Below, piece after piece: positions 8,184-17,584 of a stretch of DNA of 64,000 bases. Below the pieces are notes generated by a model, which saw nothing but the letters and a program-made list of their open reading frames with translations, was not told the origin of the DNA and searched no databases. Within the stretch, counting starts at the first letter, position 1. Each line of letters begins with the position of its first letter. The stretch covers positions 1-64,000 of the forward strand of contig JAHDDL010000011.1 in assembly GCA_020629415.1 (NCBI GenBank). Reading direction: 5' to 3'. Source of the DNA: Maribacter sp. (GTDB lineage: Bacteria; Bacteroidota; Bacteroidia; Flavobacteriales; Flavobacteriaceae). A program made the position numbers and the translations under genes.

Positions 8184-11100
8184 TATAACTTATCTATATT
8201 CTTATATGGATCTGAACCTGCTTCAATTTGTTCTTGATGCTTGCCACCTTCTATACCTTCTTGTGAATGGCCTTCTAAATGATTGGCTTCTTTTCTTTCC
8301 TTTATAGCTCTTTCCACCTCTTCTTTCGTAATCTTATGGCCAGAAGCAAAAGATAAGTTCTGAGCTTTTAGATTATTACTGAATGATAGGAACAATGGCA
8401 ACATCAATAATGTCAGTACCGTAGCAATACCAATACCATAGGCAATAGATATGGCCATTGGTTTTAAGAACTGTGCTTGTCTACTCGTCTCAAGCATTAA
8501 AGGAGCTAAACCTGCAATAGTCGTTATCGATGTTAAGAAAATTGCTCTAAATCTAGATTTACCTGCTTCAAATATGGCATTATCAAAGGTCATACCTTCT
8601 CGTAAATTTGAATTGAACTTACCAATAAGCACCAGACCATCGTTTACCATAATACCGATCAAGGCAATGATACCTAAAATAGAAAGTACGTTAATTGGGA
8701 AATCATGAATCCAATGTCCCCATGCTACAGCCGTAAAGCTAAACGGCACCAATAATAGTAGCATTAGTGGCTGACTGAAACTCCTAAACGTAAATGCAAT
8801 TGTAATATAGATTAAAAGAATTACCGTGAAACCCACTAACTTTAGCGAGCCTGTTAATTTCTCTAACTCCCTGTTCTGACCTTCATAAGATGCACTTACC
8901 GTAGGATACTTAGATTGTATCTCCGGCATATGTACATTTTGGATTTCTGTCATAATCTCCGTAGGGCTATCCTTTACGTCTTTCATATCGGCAGACACTT
9001 GAATTTCCCTTCTACCTTCCAAACGATTGATGGCAACATCACCACGTTCAATGGTATAATCGGCAATTTCACTCAATGGAACGCGATCACCTGACGGAGT
9101 TACGATACGCATATCATCTAAATTGGAAATCGACGAACGCTCATTTCTATCATAACGGACCCATACCCTAATCTCATCTTGCGATCTTTGAAAACGTTGT
9201 GCCTGTACCCCAAAGAAACCTGCACGAACCTGCGTCATCAATGTTTGAAGATCTAATCCTAATAAATAGGCATTCTCCTTTAATGTCAACCTAATTTCCT
9301 TGATACCTGCCGGGTCATTATCCGAAATATCCTTTAACCTTGGGTTTTTGGTCAATATGCTTTTTAACTCTGCCTTTGCAGCTTTCAGTTGCTCAATATT
9401 ATTCCCTAACAAGGAAACCGAGACCGGAGACCCACCAAAGTTACCACCAGACCCATAAATTAGGCTTTCTACACCCACAACAGGCCCCACAAGCTCTTCT
9501 AACCTTCTAGTAACCAAATCTGCTGAAATTTCATTTGGTCTTTCCTCTCCTGGCAGCAGGTTAATTGTCAATACCGCAGAAGATGACCCAGGACCTAATC
9601 TTTTGATCACGTTTTCAAAAACTTGTTTATCCGATCCAGCAAGGTATTCCTCAGTCAATTCTTTATTGACGATCACAGCTTTCTCTTCGATCAATGATAT
9701 AATAGAGTCTGTAATTTTTTCATTGGTACCGTTTGGCATCTCTAATTCTATACCAACCCGGTCACTGGCTATTCTAGGGAAGAATGCCGTTCTAATAATA
9801 CCACCACCTACAGAACCTAATGTTAGAATGAATGCAGATGCAAATACCGCAAACATGAATATTTTATGGTTCATTGAAAAGCTCAATACCGGCGTATACA
9901 ATTTATCGCGCATCCATACCATTAGCCTGTCGCCAAACTCATTGATTACCCTAAGCTTTGCAAAGGCATTTGCAAATCCGCTTTTTGGCTTATCATCTAT
10001 AGGCTGTAATGCTTTTGAATGTGCCAAGTGAGCGGGTAAAATTACCAAAGCCTCTACCAATGACACTACCAAAGTTAAAATTACGATAACCGAAACCTCA
10101 CCAAAAAACTCCCCTATTCTACTATCTAAGAACAAAAAGATAGAAAAGGCCAATATTGTGGTAATAATTGCAGATATGATTGGTGGTAAAACCTCCATAG
10201 TACCATCTACCGCCGCTTGAACAGGAGACTTTCCTTTTTCATAATGCTGATAGATATTCTCGGCAATTACGATACCATCATCTACTAAAATACCGATAAC
10301 GATGATCATACCGAAAAGTGAAAGTACATTAATGGTCACATCAAAGAAACCTGCAAAAACAAACATACCTAAGAATGCAACAGGTAGACCAAAGGCAACC
10401 CAGAACGCCAATCTGGTATTCAGGAACAGGGATAAAAATATGAGTACCAAAACCATACCCATAATGGCATTTTCCGTAAGTAATTGGGTTCTTTGGTTAA
10501 GCGTAGTGGACTGATCGGAAACAACGTCCAATTTAATATTGTTATACTTTTCGTTAAACTCGTCTACATAGGCATTGACCTGGTCCGCTGCAGCAATTAA
10601 ATCTTCATTATTGGTACTCGTTATCGTTGTGCTAACCGATAGATTACCATTGAAGAACGTTGCATTAGGACTCTCCGCAAATCTATCCCTAACTACAGCT
10701 ACATCCTTTAAACGAATTACATTACCGGATTGATCTGCGCGCACAACTAGGTTACCCAATTCACTACCATAATATGAACGGTTATTGGCACGTATTAAAT
10801 ATTCTTCCGCATCGGTCTTAATATTACCGCCCGTAACTAAAATATTGGCACTTGAAACCGAGCTAGCTACTTCCGCAAAAGATAAACCATAGGCCAAAAG
10901 GTCATTTTCATTAACGGCTATTTCAATCTCCTCATCTGGAAAGCCCGAAATTTCTATTTGAGAAATACCGTCCATTGCCCTTAAGTCATTTTCAATATCC
11001 CTGCCTACACTTTTTAAAGTCGCTAACGGAATATCCTCCCCGCTAATAGCAAATGATATTGTTTGGCGTACGGTCTCTAGTTTAGAAACAATCAATGGCT

Positions 11101-11470
11101 CCATACCTGTAGGAAACGTAGGTACCCTATCTACGGCATTCTTGACTTCTAAAAGCATGAAATCTATATTCTCGCCTTTTTCGATCTCAACATTTATAGT
11201 ACCACTATTCTCCCTAGACGTAGAGGTAACACGATCAACACCTTCTAGCCCTTTTAGGTTATCTTCAATTTTAAGAACAATACCTTCCTCAACCTCTTGT
11301 GGAGATGCCCCCGGGTATGTAATGGTTATGGCAATATTCTTTGAATCTGTCAGCGGAAAGAAAGAAGACTTCAGCGCCTTGGCACCAACGATACCAAATA
11401 AGGCAAAAGAAATTACGACCACATTGACCGCAACATGGTACCGAATAAAATACTCTATCAGTTTACGCAT
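8183..11470 (-). CDS. RND efflux pump inner membrane subunit (AcrB/HAE1 type)
   Basis: Proton-driven exporter of 1095 residues with the twelve-helix RND plan: TM1 at about 10-30, a periplasmic porter/docking half, TM2-6 (about 335-550), a second periplasmic half and TM8-12 (about 870-1035). The proton-relay pair Asp-Asp is present in GILVDDGIVIAENI, and the matching helix has MVNDGLVLIGKF. The paired acidic residues and the hydrophobic-drug type sequence favour HAE1 over the heavy-metal (CusA) group, but substrates cannot be assigned. A Glu/Lys-rich, His-containing tail of about 50 residues extends past TM12. Both ends overlap neighbours by one base. Confidence 0.95.
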   Translation of the reverse strand: MRKLIEYFIRYHVAVNVVVISFALFGIVGAKALKSSFFPLTDSKNIAITITYPGASPQEVEEGIVLKIEDNLKGLEGVDRVTSTSRENSGTINVEIEKGENIDFMLLEVKNAVDRVPTFPTGMEPLIVSKLETVRQTISFAISGEDIPLATLKSVGRDIENDLRAMDGISQIEISGFPDEEIEIAVNENDLLAYGLSFAEVASSVSSANILVTGGNIKTDAEEYLIRANNRSYYGSELGNLVVRADQSGNVIRLKDVAVVRDRFAESPNATFFNGNLSVSTTITSTNNEDLIAAADQVNAYVDEFNEKYNNIKLDVVSDQSTTLNQRTQLLTENAIMGMVLVLIFLSLFLNTRLAFWVAFGLPVAFLGMFVFAGFFDVTINVLSLFGMIIVIGILVDDGIVIAENIYQHYEKGKSPVQAAVDGTMEVLPPIISAIITTILAFSIFLFLDSRIGEFFGEVSVIVILTLVVSLVEALVILPAHLAHSKALQPIDDKPKSGFANAFAKLRVINEFGDRLMVWMRDKLYTPVLSFSMNHKIFMFAVFASAFILTLGSVGGGIIRTAFFPRIASDRVGIELEMPNGTNEKITDSIISLIEEKAVIVNKELTEEYLAGSDKQVFENVIKRLGPGSSSAVLTINLLPGEERPNEISADLVTRRLEELVGPVVGVESLIYGSGGNFGGSPVSVSLLGNNIEQLKAAKAELKSILTKNPRLKDISDNDPAGIKEIRLTLKENAYLLGLDLQTLMTQVRAGFFGVQAQRFQRSQDEIRVWVRYDRNERSSISNLDDMRIVTPSGDRVPLSEIADYTIERGDVAINRLEGRREIQVSADMKDVKDSPTEIMTEIQNVHMPEIQSKYPTVSASYEGQNRELEKLTGSLKLVGFTVILLIYITIAFTFRSFSQPLMLLLLVPFSFTAVAWGHWIHDFPINVLSILGIIALIGIMVNDGLVLIGKFNSNLREGMTFDNAIFEAGKSRFRAIFLTSITTIAGLAPLMLETSRQAQFLKPMAISIAYGIGIATVLTLLMLPLFLSFSNNLKAQNLSFASGHKITKEEVERAIKERKEANHLEGHSQEGIEGGKHQEQIEAGSDPYKNIDKL

Positions 11471-12600
11471 TATTCTTTTGTTTTTTCTGGTTGTTCAGAG
11501 TAAATTTTCACGGACATCCCTGTAAATGCACCACTAATTGGTTTAGAAACTATAGTAACACCATCCGGTACATTTTTTAACACTACGCGCTTATCGGAAA
11601 AATAAACGGGTTCTACATCTATCTTGTCAAGTACAGAGTCTTTTACTACAAATATTTGATTGCCATCTAACAACAACCCTCTGTCAACTTCAATGGCATT
11701 TTCTTCCTTTTTGGCATCTAGGTCTGCCTCTAGGTACATACCCTCCCTAAGGTTTTTATCCGCAACCTCTATATATGCATTTACCGATTGTGTTAATTGA
11801 TCTATACTACCATTGATTCTGGTAACCTTTCCTTTATAGGTAGTGTTATCATCTAAATTGGTCAATTCTACAGATTCCCCTACCTTTAAAAGATCCGTGT
11901 ATCTTTTGCTAATGGCCACTTCAAGTTCATATACTTCGGTATTGATGAATTCACCTAATTTCTGACCTGATCTTACCAAAGTACCCTCAGTAACCAAAGC
12001 CTCTGTTAGAACGCCCGAAAATGGCGCGGTTATACGATACTTGGACAATCTTTGCTCCAAATTTTTAACATTGTAGTAACTGGTTAAAATTCCTCTACCG
12101 GATATAAAAAACTTTTCTTTTTCCGTTGCCAACTCCGGAAGTGCCGGGGTACTTTTAGACATATCAAAATTAGAAAGATACTCTTGCCACTTAGAATAAA
12201 TGTCAGGGTAGTCCAATCTTAAATCTGGCATTACCGCCGTTAGTTGATTGAAAAGATTACTTTTTGCAGATTGTACACTTGCGGCATATTCATTGGCATC
12301 TATACTGATAATGGTTTCACCTTGACGAAAAGCCTGACCTTCCTTAAACAACTTACTACCTTTTTTGAATACCCCCTGAACCTCAGCATATAGCTCTACA
12401 CGCTGCTTGGCCGTTAAATTACCATTGGCAGATACTACGATAGGTACCGTACCATTCTTAACAACCTCCGTAAAAACAGTTTTTACTACTTTTTCAGATT
12501 TCGGTTTAAATGTTTTCTTACTATCTATAATAATCCCTGCTAAAAAAAAGGATACTACAATTAGTAACAAACCTAGAACGGTAAAAATAATTTTTCGCAT
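11470..12600 (-). CDS. RND efflux periplasmic adaptor (membrane fusion protein)
   Basis: Links the pump to the TolC channel. The N-terminus has an uncleaved or lipid-less anchor helix (residues about 5-25), followed by a biotinyl-lipoyl-like strand pair (AEVQGVFKKGSKLFKEGQAF), a short alpha-hairpin, the second lipoyl half (YRITAPFSGVLTEALVTEGTLV) and a beta-barrel domain ending near residue 350. 376 aa is usual for the HlyD/AcrA family. It is the first gene of the adaptor-pump-TolC operon, with a TAATG junction to the pump gene. No local regulator gene adjoins the operon. Confidence 0.93.
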   Translation of the reverse strand: MRKIIFTVLGLLLIVVSFFLAGIIIDSKKTFKPKSEKVVKTVFTEVVKNGTVPIVVSANGNLTAKQRVELYAEVQGVFKKGSKLFKEGQAFRQGETIISIDANEYAASVQSAKSNLFNQLTAVMPDLRLDYPDIYSKWQEYLSNFDMSKSTPALPELATEKEKFFISGRGILTSYYNVKNLEQRLSKYRITAPFSGVLTEALVTEGTLVRSGQKLGEFINTEVYELEVAISKRYTDLLKVGESVELTNLDDNTTYKGKVTRINGSIDQLTQSVNAYIEVADKNLREGMYLEADLDAKKEENAIEVDRGLLLDGNQIFVVKDSVLDKIDVEPVYFSDKRVVLKNVPDGVTIVSKPISGAFTGMSVKIYSEQPEKTKE

Positions 12601-12640
12601 TTTATTTTAATTTATAAGCGTATTTCAAAAAACTTGGTAT

Positions 12641-12677
12641 CAAAAATACTTTTTAATATCCCTTAGCATTATGGCAA
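12641..12677 (-). promoter_or_regulatory. possible promoter of the RND operon
   Basis: The minus strand reads TATTTTTG at 12641-12648, a full TAnnTTTG match, 40 nt before the adaptor ATG. The closest TTG is at 12675-12677, 26 nt upstream, a little far. Confidence 0.4.
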
Positions 12678-12790
12678 TTAAATGAAACGACCAAATTTGG
12701 TAGTGAACCGACTTTGATCCTATTTCAGCTTTATTCACCATTGTTCAAAAGTTTTGTGTATTCGTCCCAAACCCTAAAACCATTTGAAGA

Positions 12791-12808
12791 AACAATAAAT
12801 TTATTGTT
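12791..12808. promoter_or_regulatory. 18-bp perfect palindrome upstream of the efflux operon
   Basis: AACAATAAATTTATTGTT is a perfect inverted repeat with no spacer, located about 190 bp before the RND adaptor start. A shorter perfect palindrome ACCAAATTTGGT is at 12690-12701. Either could be a repressor operator; neither is followed by a T tract, so a terminator is unlikely. The rest of 12601-12960 is AT-rich with no open frame of note. Confidence 0.35.
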
Positions 12809-12960
12809 AAAATGTGGCACTTGTTTTAATGAGATTTTAACGTAAAACTTTTGGATATCAAAGAATCATTGGCGAAACTACAAAAAAACCTATCTGGCAT
12901 GGAGTGCCTTTATGGTTAAAGTAATCATAAAATAGGCGTTGGGCGTGAAGATTAAAAACA

Positions 12961-12991
12961 AAAAAAGGGATGCCAAAGCATCCCTTTTTTT
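12961..12991 (-). terminator. Rho-independent terminator of the first LRR gene
   Basis: GGGATGC (12967-12973) and GCATCCC (12978-12984) flank a CAAA loop, with A and T tracts on the two sides. On the minus strand the hairpin is followed by U residues and lies 18 bases after the LRR stop. Confidence 0.85.
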
Positions 12992-13008
12992 ATCAATATT
13001 ATACTCGT

Positions 13009-13893
13009 CTAGTTTCTTTTTGCATCTTCATACTTAGTATCAACAATTCTTGTTCTGTCCGCATCTGTTGAACCAAACTTCATGTTTAAAAATTCGTCAT
13101 CGCTATCAAAAACGGCCAATTTAGAACTTTGCATCCTTAACAGTGAATTCAGCGATCTAAAATCATTGCCCTGTAATTGTACAAATTCCAAATTACTCAA
13201 AGTTGCCATACCACTTGGCAGATCACCTTCAAACTTATTATATGAAAGTATTAGTTCCTTTAAGTTCACCAAACGTCCTAGATCTACTTCTATGGCGCCT
13301 GCCAGTTTGTTACCAAAAAGTTCCAGCCTTTCCAGTTTAGCCAATTTTTCAATTGATTTTGGCAAACTACCTTCCAAATAATTACTTGATAGGTTCAGCG
13401 ACTTTAAATTTGACATCTCCCCTATTCCTTCTGGAATTGTTCCTTGCAATAAATTATTGAAAACGGACAGTTCTTCCAACTGTTTCATTTTTGAATAATC
13501 TTGAGGTAGATTACCTGATAGTTTATTCATTTCTAAACGTATCTCCTTCAACTCTTCTAACTGGAATATATCATTAGTTAATTTGCCTTCTATGATATTA
13601 AAAGCTAGATTCAAGGTTTTTAAATGCGATAATTTTGATATTCCCTCTGGAATAGCACCCTTAAGATTATTGCGATAAAGTTTTAATGCCGTTACATGGC
13701 CATCCGTAATTTCTACACCATACCATGTAGAAGGATCATCCTGTAGATCCCATTTGTTTTGCCATTGTTCGCCAATGGTTCTCTTGTTAAAATCTAATAA
13801 ATATTGTTTTTCGCTTGAAGGTATTTGAGCATGAATAGTGAAACTACAAGACAAAATAAAAATTAAGCAGGCATAGGTTATAAAATTTTTCAT
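13009..13893 (-). CDS. secreted leucine-rich-repeat protein
   Basis: A 294-residue exported LRR protein. The ATG at 13893 is used because it begins a clean signal peptide (MKNFITYACLIFILSCSFTIHAQ); an in-frame ATG 12 codons upstream would add a hydrophilic leader. After a plant-type capping segment (WQNKWDLQDDPSTWYGV) come about eight 23-24-residue LRRs with the LxxLxxLxLxxNxLxGxIPxx pattern (about residues 55-245) and a short acidic tail. Such proteins usually bind other proteins or glycans at the surface. It is paralogous to the next gene upstream (14105-14980), in the same order and orientation, and each has its own terminator. Confidence 0.85.
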   Translation of the reverse strand: MKNFITYACLIFILSCSFTIHAQIPSSEKQYLLDFNKRTIGEQWQNKWDLQDDPSTWYGVEITDGHVTALKLYRNNLKGAIPEGISKLSHLKTLNLAFNIIEGKLTNDIFQLEELKEIRLEMNKLSGNLPQDYSKMKQLEELSVFNNLLQGTIPEGIGEMSNLKSLNLSSNYLEGSLPKSIEKLAKLERLELFGNKLAGAIEVDLGRLVNLKELILSYNKFEGDLPSGMATLSNLEFVQLQGNDFRSLNSLLRMQSSKLAVFDSDDEFLNMKFGSTDADRTRIVDTKYEDAKRN

Positions 13894-14041
13894 ATTGAAA
13901 AAATTAATTGTTTGGGGGACTTTACGCATACCATTTAATTAGTTATACCATATAAAAACGGTACTAGTGTAAAAAGTACTTTTATTATAACGTGCAAAAA
14001 ATACATTTATGATACGCCATTGATATTAATATACTTATAAC

Positions 14042-14074
14042 AAAAAAGAGATGCTGTTCAACATCTCTTTTTTT
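14042..14074 (-). terminator. Rho-independent terminator of the second LRR gene
   Basis: GAGATG (14048-14053) and CATCTC (14062-14067) form a stem extended by flanking A and T tracts. It lies about 30 bases past the stop of the LRR gene on the minus strand, so the two LRR genes appear to be separate transcription units. Confidence 0.75.
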
Positions 14075-14104
14075 CACCAAACTAACTAAAAGTGTAAACT
14101 ACTC

Positions 14105-14980
14105 TTACTCTTCTATATCCTCAAACTTCGTATCCGCCATTCTGGTCTTACTGAAGTTAATATCTTTAAATTCTAACTTTTTATCTTCTTTATCATAATC
14201 AAAAACCAAGTATTCTTTTGTTTCCAACAACTCTAAAGCCTTAAAAGAACTGAAATTATTATTCTGAATTTGAAATACTTCTAAACTTGCCAATTCCGCA
14301 AACTCATTTGGTATATCTCCTATAAATCTATTATTGGCCAAGACCAGTTCCTTTAACTTACTAAGTTTGCCCATATCTCTTGGTATTGCGCCTTCCAATC
14401 TATTTTCAAAAAGACCTAAAGTTTCTAATTGCGATAGTGCGCCCAATGAACTTGGCATATCGCCATAAAACTCATTACTAGAAAGATTCAATACTTTTAA
14501 ACTGGTTAGATTACCCAACGTAGCCGGAATTTCTCCTGTAAAAAAATTGTTGAACGCAGAAAGCTCTTCTAATTGAACCAAACTACCAATACCTTCTGGC
14601 AACTTACCATTAAGCCTGTTCATTTCTAATTTCAACACTTTTAAGTTGGCAAGATTCGCTATTTCTGAAGGCAAAGCACCGGTTAAAGAATTGAATGCTA
14701 AATTCAACACTCTAAGATTCTGTAAATTACCTATTTCAGAAGAAATTGCACCCATAAGATTATTATGGAATAAATTAATCTCTACTACTTGATCATTTTC
14801 TACCGTAATACCATGCCATTGGGAAACAGGAGTCTTTAAATCCCATTTTTTTACCCAGTGATTACCATTTGTGGTTTCATATAAATCAATTAACGCTTTC
14901 TTCTCCTTTTTGGAAACTTCTGCAAAACAAATCGTTGTCAGAAAAAATAGGCTGAAACTTAAATAATATAATTTTTTCAT
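14105..14980 (-). CDS. secreted leucine-rich-repeat protein (paralogue)
   Basis: A 291-residue LRR protein with a signal peptide of about 20 residues ending TICFAE. The capping segment NHWVKKWDLKTPVSQWHGI closely matches the one in the downstream paralogue, and about eight LRRs of the plant-like GxIPxxLGxLxxL type follow (residues 60-250). Both paralogues end in a similar tail (S/D-R/K-T-R-x-V/A-D-T-K-F/Y-E-D), which shows tandem duplication. There is no T9SS-type C-terminal domain visible; the route to the surface is unclear. Its upstream region carries a 21-bp direct repeat (15080-15118). Confidence 0.85.
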   Translation of the reverse strand: MKKLYYLSFSLFFLTTICFAEVSKKEKKALIDLYETTNGNHWVKKWDLKTPVSQWHGITVENDQVVEINLFHNNLMGAISSEIGNLQNLRVLNLAFNSLTGALPSEIANLANLKVLKLEMNRLNGKLPEGIGSLVQLEELSAFNNFFTGEIPATLGNLTSLKVLNLSSNEFYGDMPSSLGALSQLETLGLFENRLEGAIPRDMGKLSKLKELVLANNRFIGDIPNEFAELASLEVFQIQNNNFSSFKALELLETKEYLVFDYDKEDKKLEFKDINFSKTRMADTKFEDIEE

Positions 14981-15079
14981 AAGATGGTGGTTTGGAAAAT
15001 TCTTACACTAAGAATTCTCCTACAAATTTGAACTAATAACGCTGAAAACTGAAATTTTATCGTTGAGTGACCTCTGTTT

Positions 15080-15118
15080 GTTGTGAAAGTAGCAAAATAT
15101 GTTGTGAAAGTAGCAAAA
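15080..15118. repeat. 21-bp tandem direct repeat upstream of an LRR gene
   Basis: GTTGTGAAAGTAGCAAAA occurs at 15080-15097 and again at 15101-15118, period 21. It sits between the ABC-F stop and the LRR start, in the LRR promoter region. On the minus strand each copy contains TTTTG and TACTTTCA, and TTG of one copy lies 22 nt from TACTTTC of the other. Confidence 0.8.
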
Positions 15119-15140
15119 CTGTAGGTTTGGTATTATTTGT

Positions 15141-17051
15141 TTAACCTAACTCCTCAATTTCCATTGTAAGTGTTTCCCATTTCTGCATTAATGTTTCTAA
15201 TTCCTTCTTTTTAGCTTGGTAACCATCAAAGAAATTAGGCTTTGCTATGGTGGCGTCATAATCTACCAACAACTCATGATCTATATTCTTAATCTCATTC
15301 TCAAGTGTTCCGATCTTACTTTCAACCGAGCTCAATTGGTTCTTTAAACTCTTTAGTCTCTTTTGGTCTTGAAAAGAATTGGATGCTTTAGGTTTTTCTT
15401 TTGACGTAGCTACTGCCTGCTTTTTTTCAATAGCCCTAAAATCTTCTACTTTACGTTGTTCCAAGTAGTAGTCCACATCGCCTAAATACTCTCTTATCTT
15501 TTGATCTTTAAATTCATAAACTTTATTAGTAAGTCCTTGAAGAAAATCCCTATCATGTGATACCAAAATCAAAGTTCCCTCAAAATTTAAACAGGCCTGC
15601 TTCAATACATTTTTAGATTTTATATCCAAGTGGTTGGTGGGCTCATCCATTACAAGAACATTAAAAGGCTGTAATAACATTTTGGCCAAAGCCAAACGAT
15701 TACGTTCACCACCGGAGAGAACTTTCACATATTTATCCACTTCATCTCCCCTAAATAAAAACGACCCTAAAATATCTCTTACTTTACTTCTGTTTTTTTC
15801 GTTGGCCGCATCTATCATGGTATCTAAAATGGTCTTGTTACCATCTAAATATTCCGCCTGGTTCTGTGCAAAATAGCCTATTTGCACGTTATGCCCCAGT
15901 TTTAAGTGACCCTCATGTTCCAAATCACCAACAATAATCTTTGCCAAAGTAGATTTTCCTTGTCCGTTTTGACCAACAAAAGCAGTTTTGCTATCCCTTT
16001 CAATTAACAGGTTAATGTCATTTAACACTAAGTTATTACCATACGCTTTTGAAAGTTCCTCAATTTCTACCACAACCTTGCCCGGTGTAACCGAAATAGG
16101 AAAACGAAGGCTCATAACACTGTTATCATCCTCATCAACTGCTATACGTTCAATCTTATCCAACTTTTTGATCAATGACTGCGCCATAGAGGCCTTGGTA
16201 GACTTGGCCCTAAACTTCTCTATTAAGCGTTCTGCCTGTTGAATTTCTTTTTCTTGGTTCTTTTGGGCATTTACCTGTTGTTGTTTTATTTCATTTCTTA
16301 ACACCAAATACTCAGTGTAAGGTTTATTGTAGTCGTAAATACGCCCCAACGAGATTTCAATAGTCCTGTTCGTTACATTATCCAGGAACATTTTATCGTG
16401 TGAAACAATAACTACGGCGCCGGTATAGTTGTTCAAAAACTGCTCAAACCAAATGATAGATTCTATATCTAAATGGTTGGTAGGCTCATCCAGCAACAAA
16501 ACATCGTTGGTTTGTAATAACAATTTGGCAAGCTCTATACGCATTCTCCATCCCCCGGAAAATGTTTCTGTTTTTTTATCAAAATCCTCTCTTCTAAAAC
16601 CTAGACCTTGTAGTATTTTTTCTGTCTCCCCCTGATAGTTATAACCCCCTAAAATTTCATAATGATGCGTTATATCACTCAAGTCTACAATGAGCTGACT
16701 ATAGGAATCCGATTCATAATCCGTTCGTTCTGCAAGTTGATGATTTATTTCATCCAATTTTAATTCCAAGGCCTTGATCTCTTCAAAAGCTTGATACGCT
16801 TCTTCCAATACTGATCTTCCTTCAACAAAATCTATATCTTGACGCAGAAATCCGATCTTAATATCTTTTTCTACCGCTATTACACCGGTATCCAAAGGCA
16901 TATCTTTATTCAACAACTTCAGCAAAGTAGATTTTCCTGCTCCATTTTTACCTACTAGCCCCACTCTGTTACCGGCATTTAAACGAAATGAAATTTCTTC
17001 AAATAAATATTCTCCTCCAAAAGAGACTGATAGGTTGTGAACGTTTAACAT
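15141..17051 (-). CDS. ABC-F family ATPase
   Basis: Soluble twin-ATPase of the ABC-F family, expected to act on the ribosome rather than in transport (no membrane segments). Two ABC domains are seen: Walker A GKNGAGKST and GQNGQGKST, signatures FSGGWRMRIELA and LSGGERNRLALA, Walker B LLLDEPTNHLD and LVMDEPTNHLD. The linker between them (about 240-320) is charged and helical, and the C-terminus (about 540-636) is a Lys/Glu-rich coiled coil, resembling the Uup/YheS-like group. 636 aa is usual. The gene stands alone, divergent from the DUF983 gene. Confidence 0.93.
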   Translation of the reverse strand: MLNVHNLSVSFGGEYLFEEISFRLNAGNRVGLVGKNGAGKSTLLKLLNKDMPLDTGVIAVEKDIKIGFLRQDIDFVEGRSVLEEAYQAFEEIKALELKLDEINHQLAERTDYESDSYSQLIVDLSDITHHYEILGGYNYQGETEKILQGLGFRREDFDKKTETFSGGWRMRIELAKLLLQTNDVLLLDEPTNHLDIESIIWFEQFLNNYTGAVVIVSHDKMFLDNVTNRTIEISLGRIYDYNKPYTEYLVLRNEIKQQQVNAQKNQEKEIQQAERLIEKFRAKSTKASMAQSLIKKLDKIERIAVDEDDNSVMSLRFPISVTPGKVVVEIEELSKAYGNNLVLNDINLLIERDSKTAFVGQNGQGKSTLAKIIVGDLEHEGHLKLGHNVQIGYFAQNQAEYLDGNKTILDTMIDAANEKNRSKVRDILGSFLFRGDEVDKYVKVLSGGERNRLALAKMLLQPFNVLVMDEPTNHLDIKSKNVLKQACLNFEGTLILVSHDRDFLQGLTNKVYEFKDQKIREYLGDVDYYLEQRKVEDFRAIEKKQAVATSKEKPKASNSFQDQKRLKSLKNQLSSVESKIGTLENEIKNIDHELLVDYDATIAKPNFFDGYQAKKKELETLMQKWETLTMEIEELG

Positions 17052-17188
17052 AAATTCTAATTCTTCTATTGGTTACTTAAAAATCCCATATAAAATTTGA
17101 TGAGTTTTAAGCTAATTTTATCATTATAACTACAGTAGAGCAATATGAGAAATATCTCAAAATCGTACCTTAGTGCAAAGTTTTGCAA

Positions 17189-17584
17189 ATGTTAAAAAAA
17201 GGAAACAAACTCTACAGCATTTTAACAGGAAGTTGTCCTAGATGTCATGAAGAAAGTATGTATTTGGACAAAAACCCGTACCATATGGGCAAAATCTTTA
17301 AAATGCACGAAAGATGTAGCCATTGCGATTTAAAATGTAAAATAGAACCCTCTTTCTTTTATGGTGCCATGTATGTTAGTTATGGAGTAGGAATTGCTTT
17401 TGCAGTTGCGGCTTTTGTCATTGCATATTTGTTTTTTGGTGCAGGTCTTATAGAAACATTTATAGCTATTATTGCGACACTTGTTGTGTTTATGCCGGTA
17501 ATTATGAGGTTATCCCGTAATATTTGGATCAACATGTTCGTAACCTATGACCCTAACACAACAAATAATTTTAAAAAGTCCTAA
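17189..17584 (+). CDS. DUF983 membrane protein
   Basis: A 131-residue protein with a Cys-rich head (CPRC at residues 16-19, CSHC at 43-46, likely one zinc site) and two hydrophobic helices at about 62-85 and 87-108, matching DUF983. The ATG at 17189 is preferred to the TTG two codons earlier. The family's role is unknown; in other bacteria members often lie near cytochrome oxidase genes, which is not the case here. TACCTTAG at 17166-17173 is a 7 of 8 match to the -7 consensus. Its stop overlaps the convergent FAD oxidoreductase gene by 4 bases. Confidence 0.88.
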   Translation: MLKKGNKLYSILTGSCPRCHEESMYLDKNPYHMGKIFKMHERCSHCDLKCKIEPSFFYGAMYVSYGVGIAFAVAAFVIAYLFFGAGLIETFIAIIATLVVFMPVIMRLSRNIWINMFVTYDPNTTNNFKKS

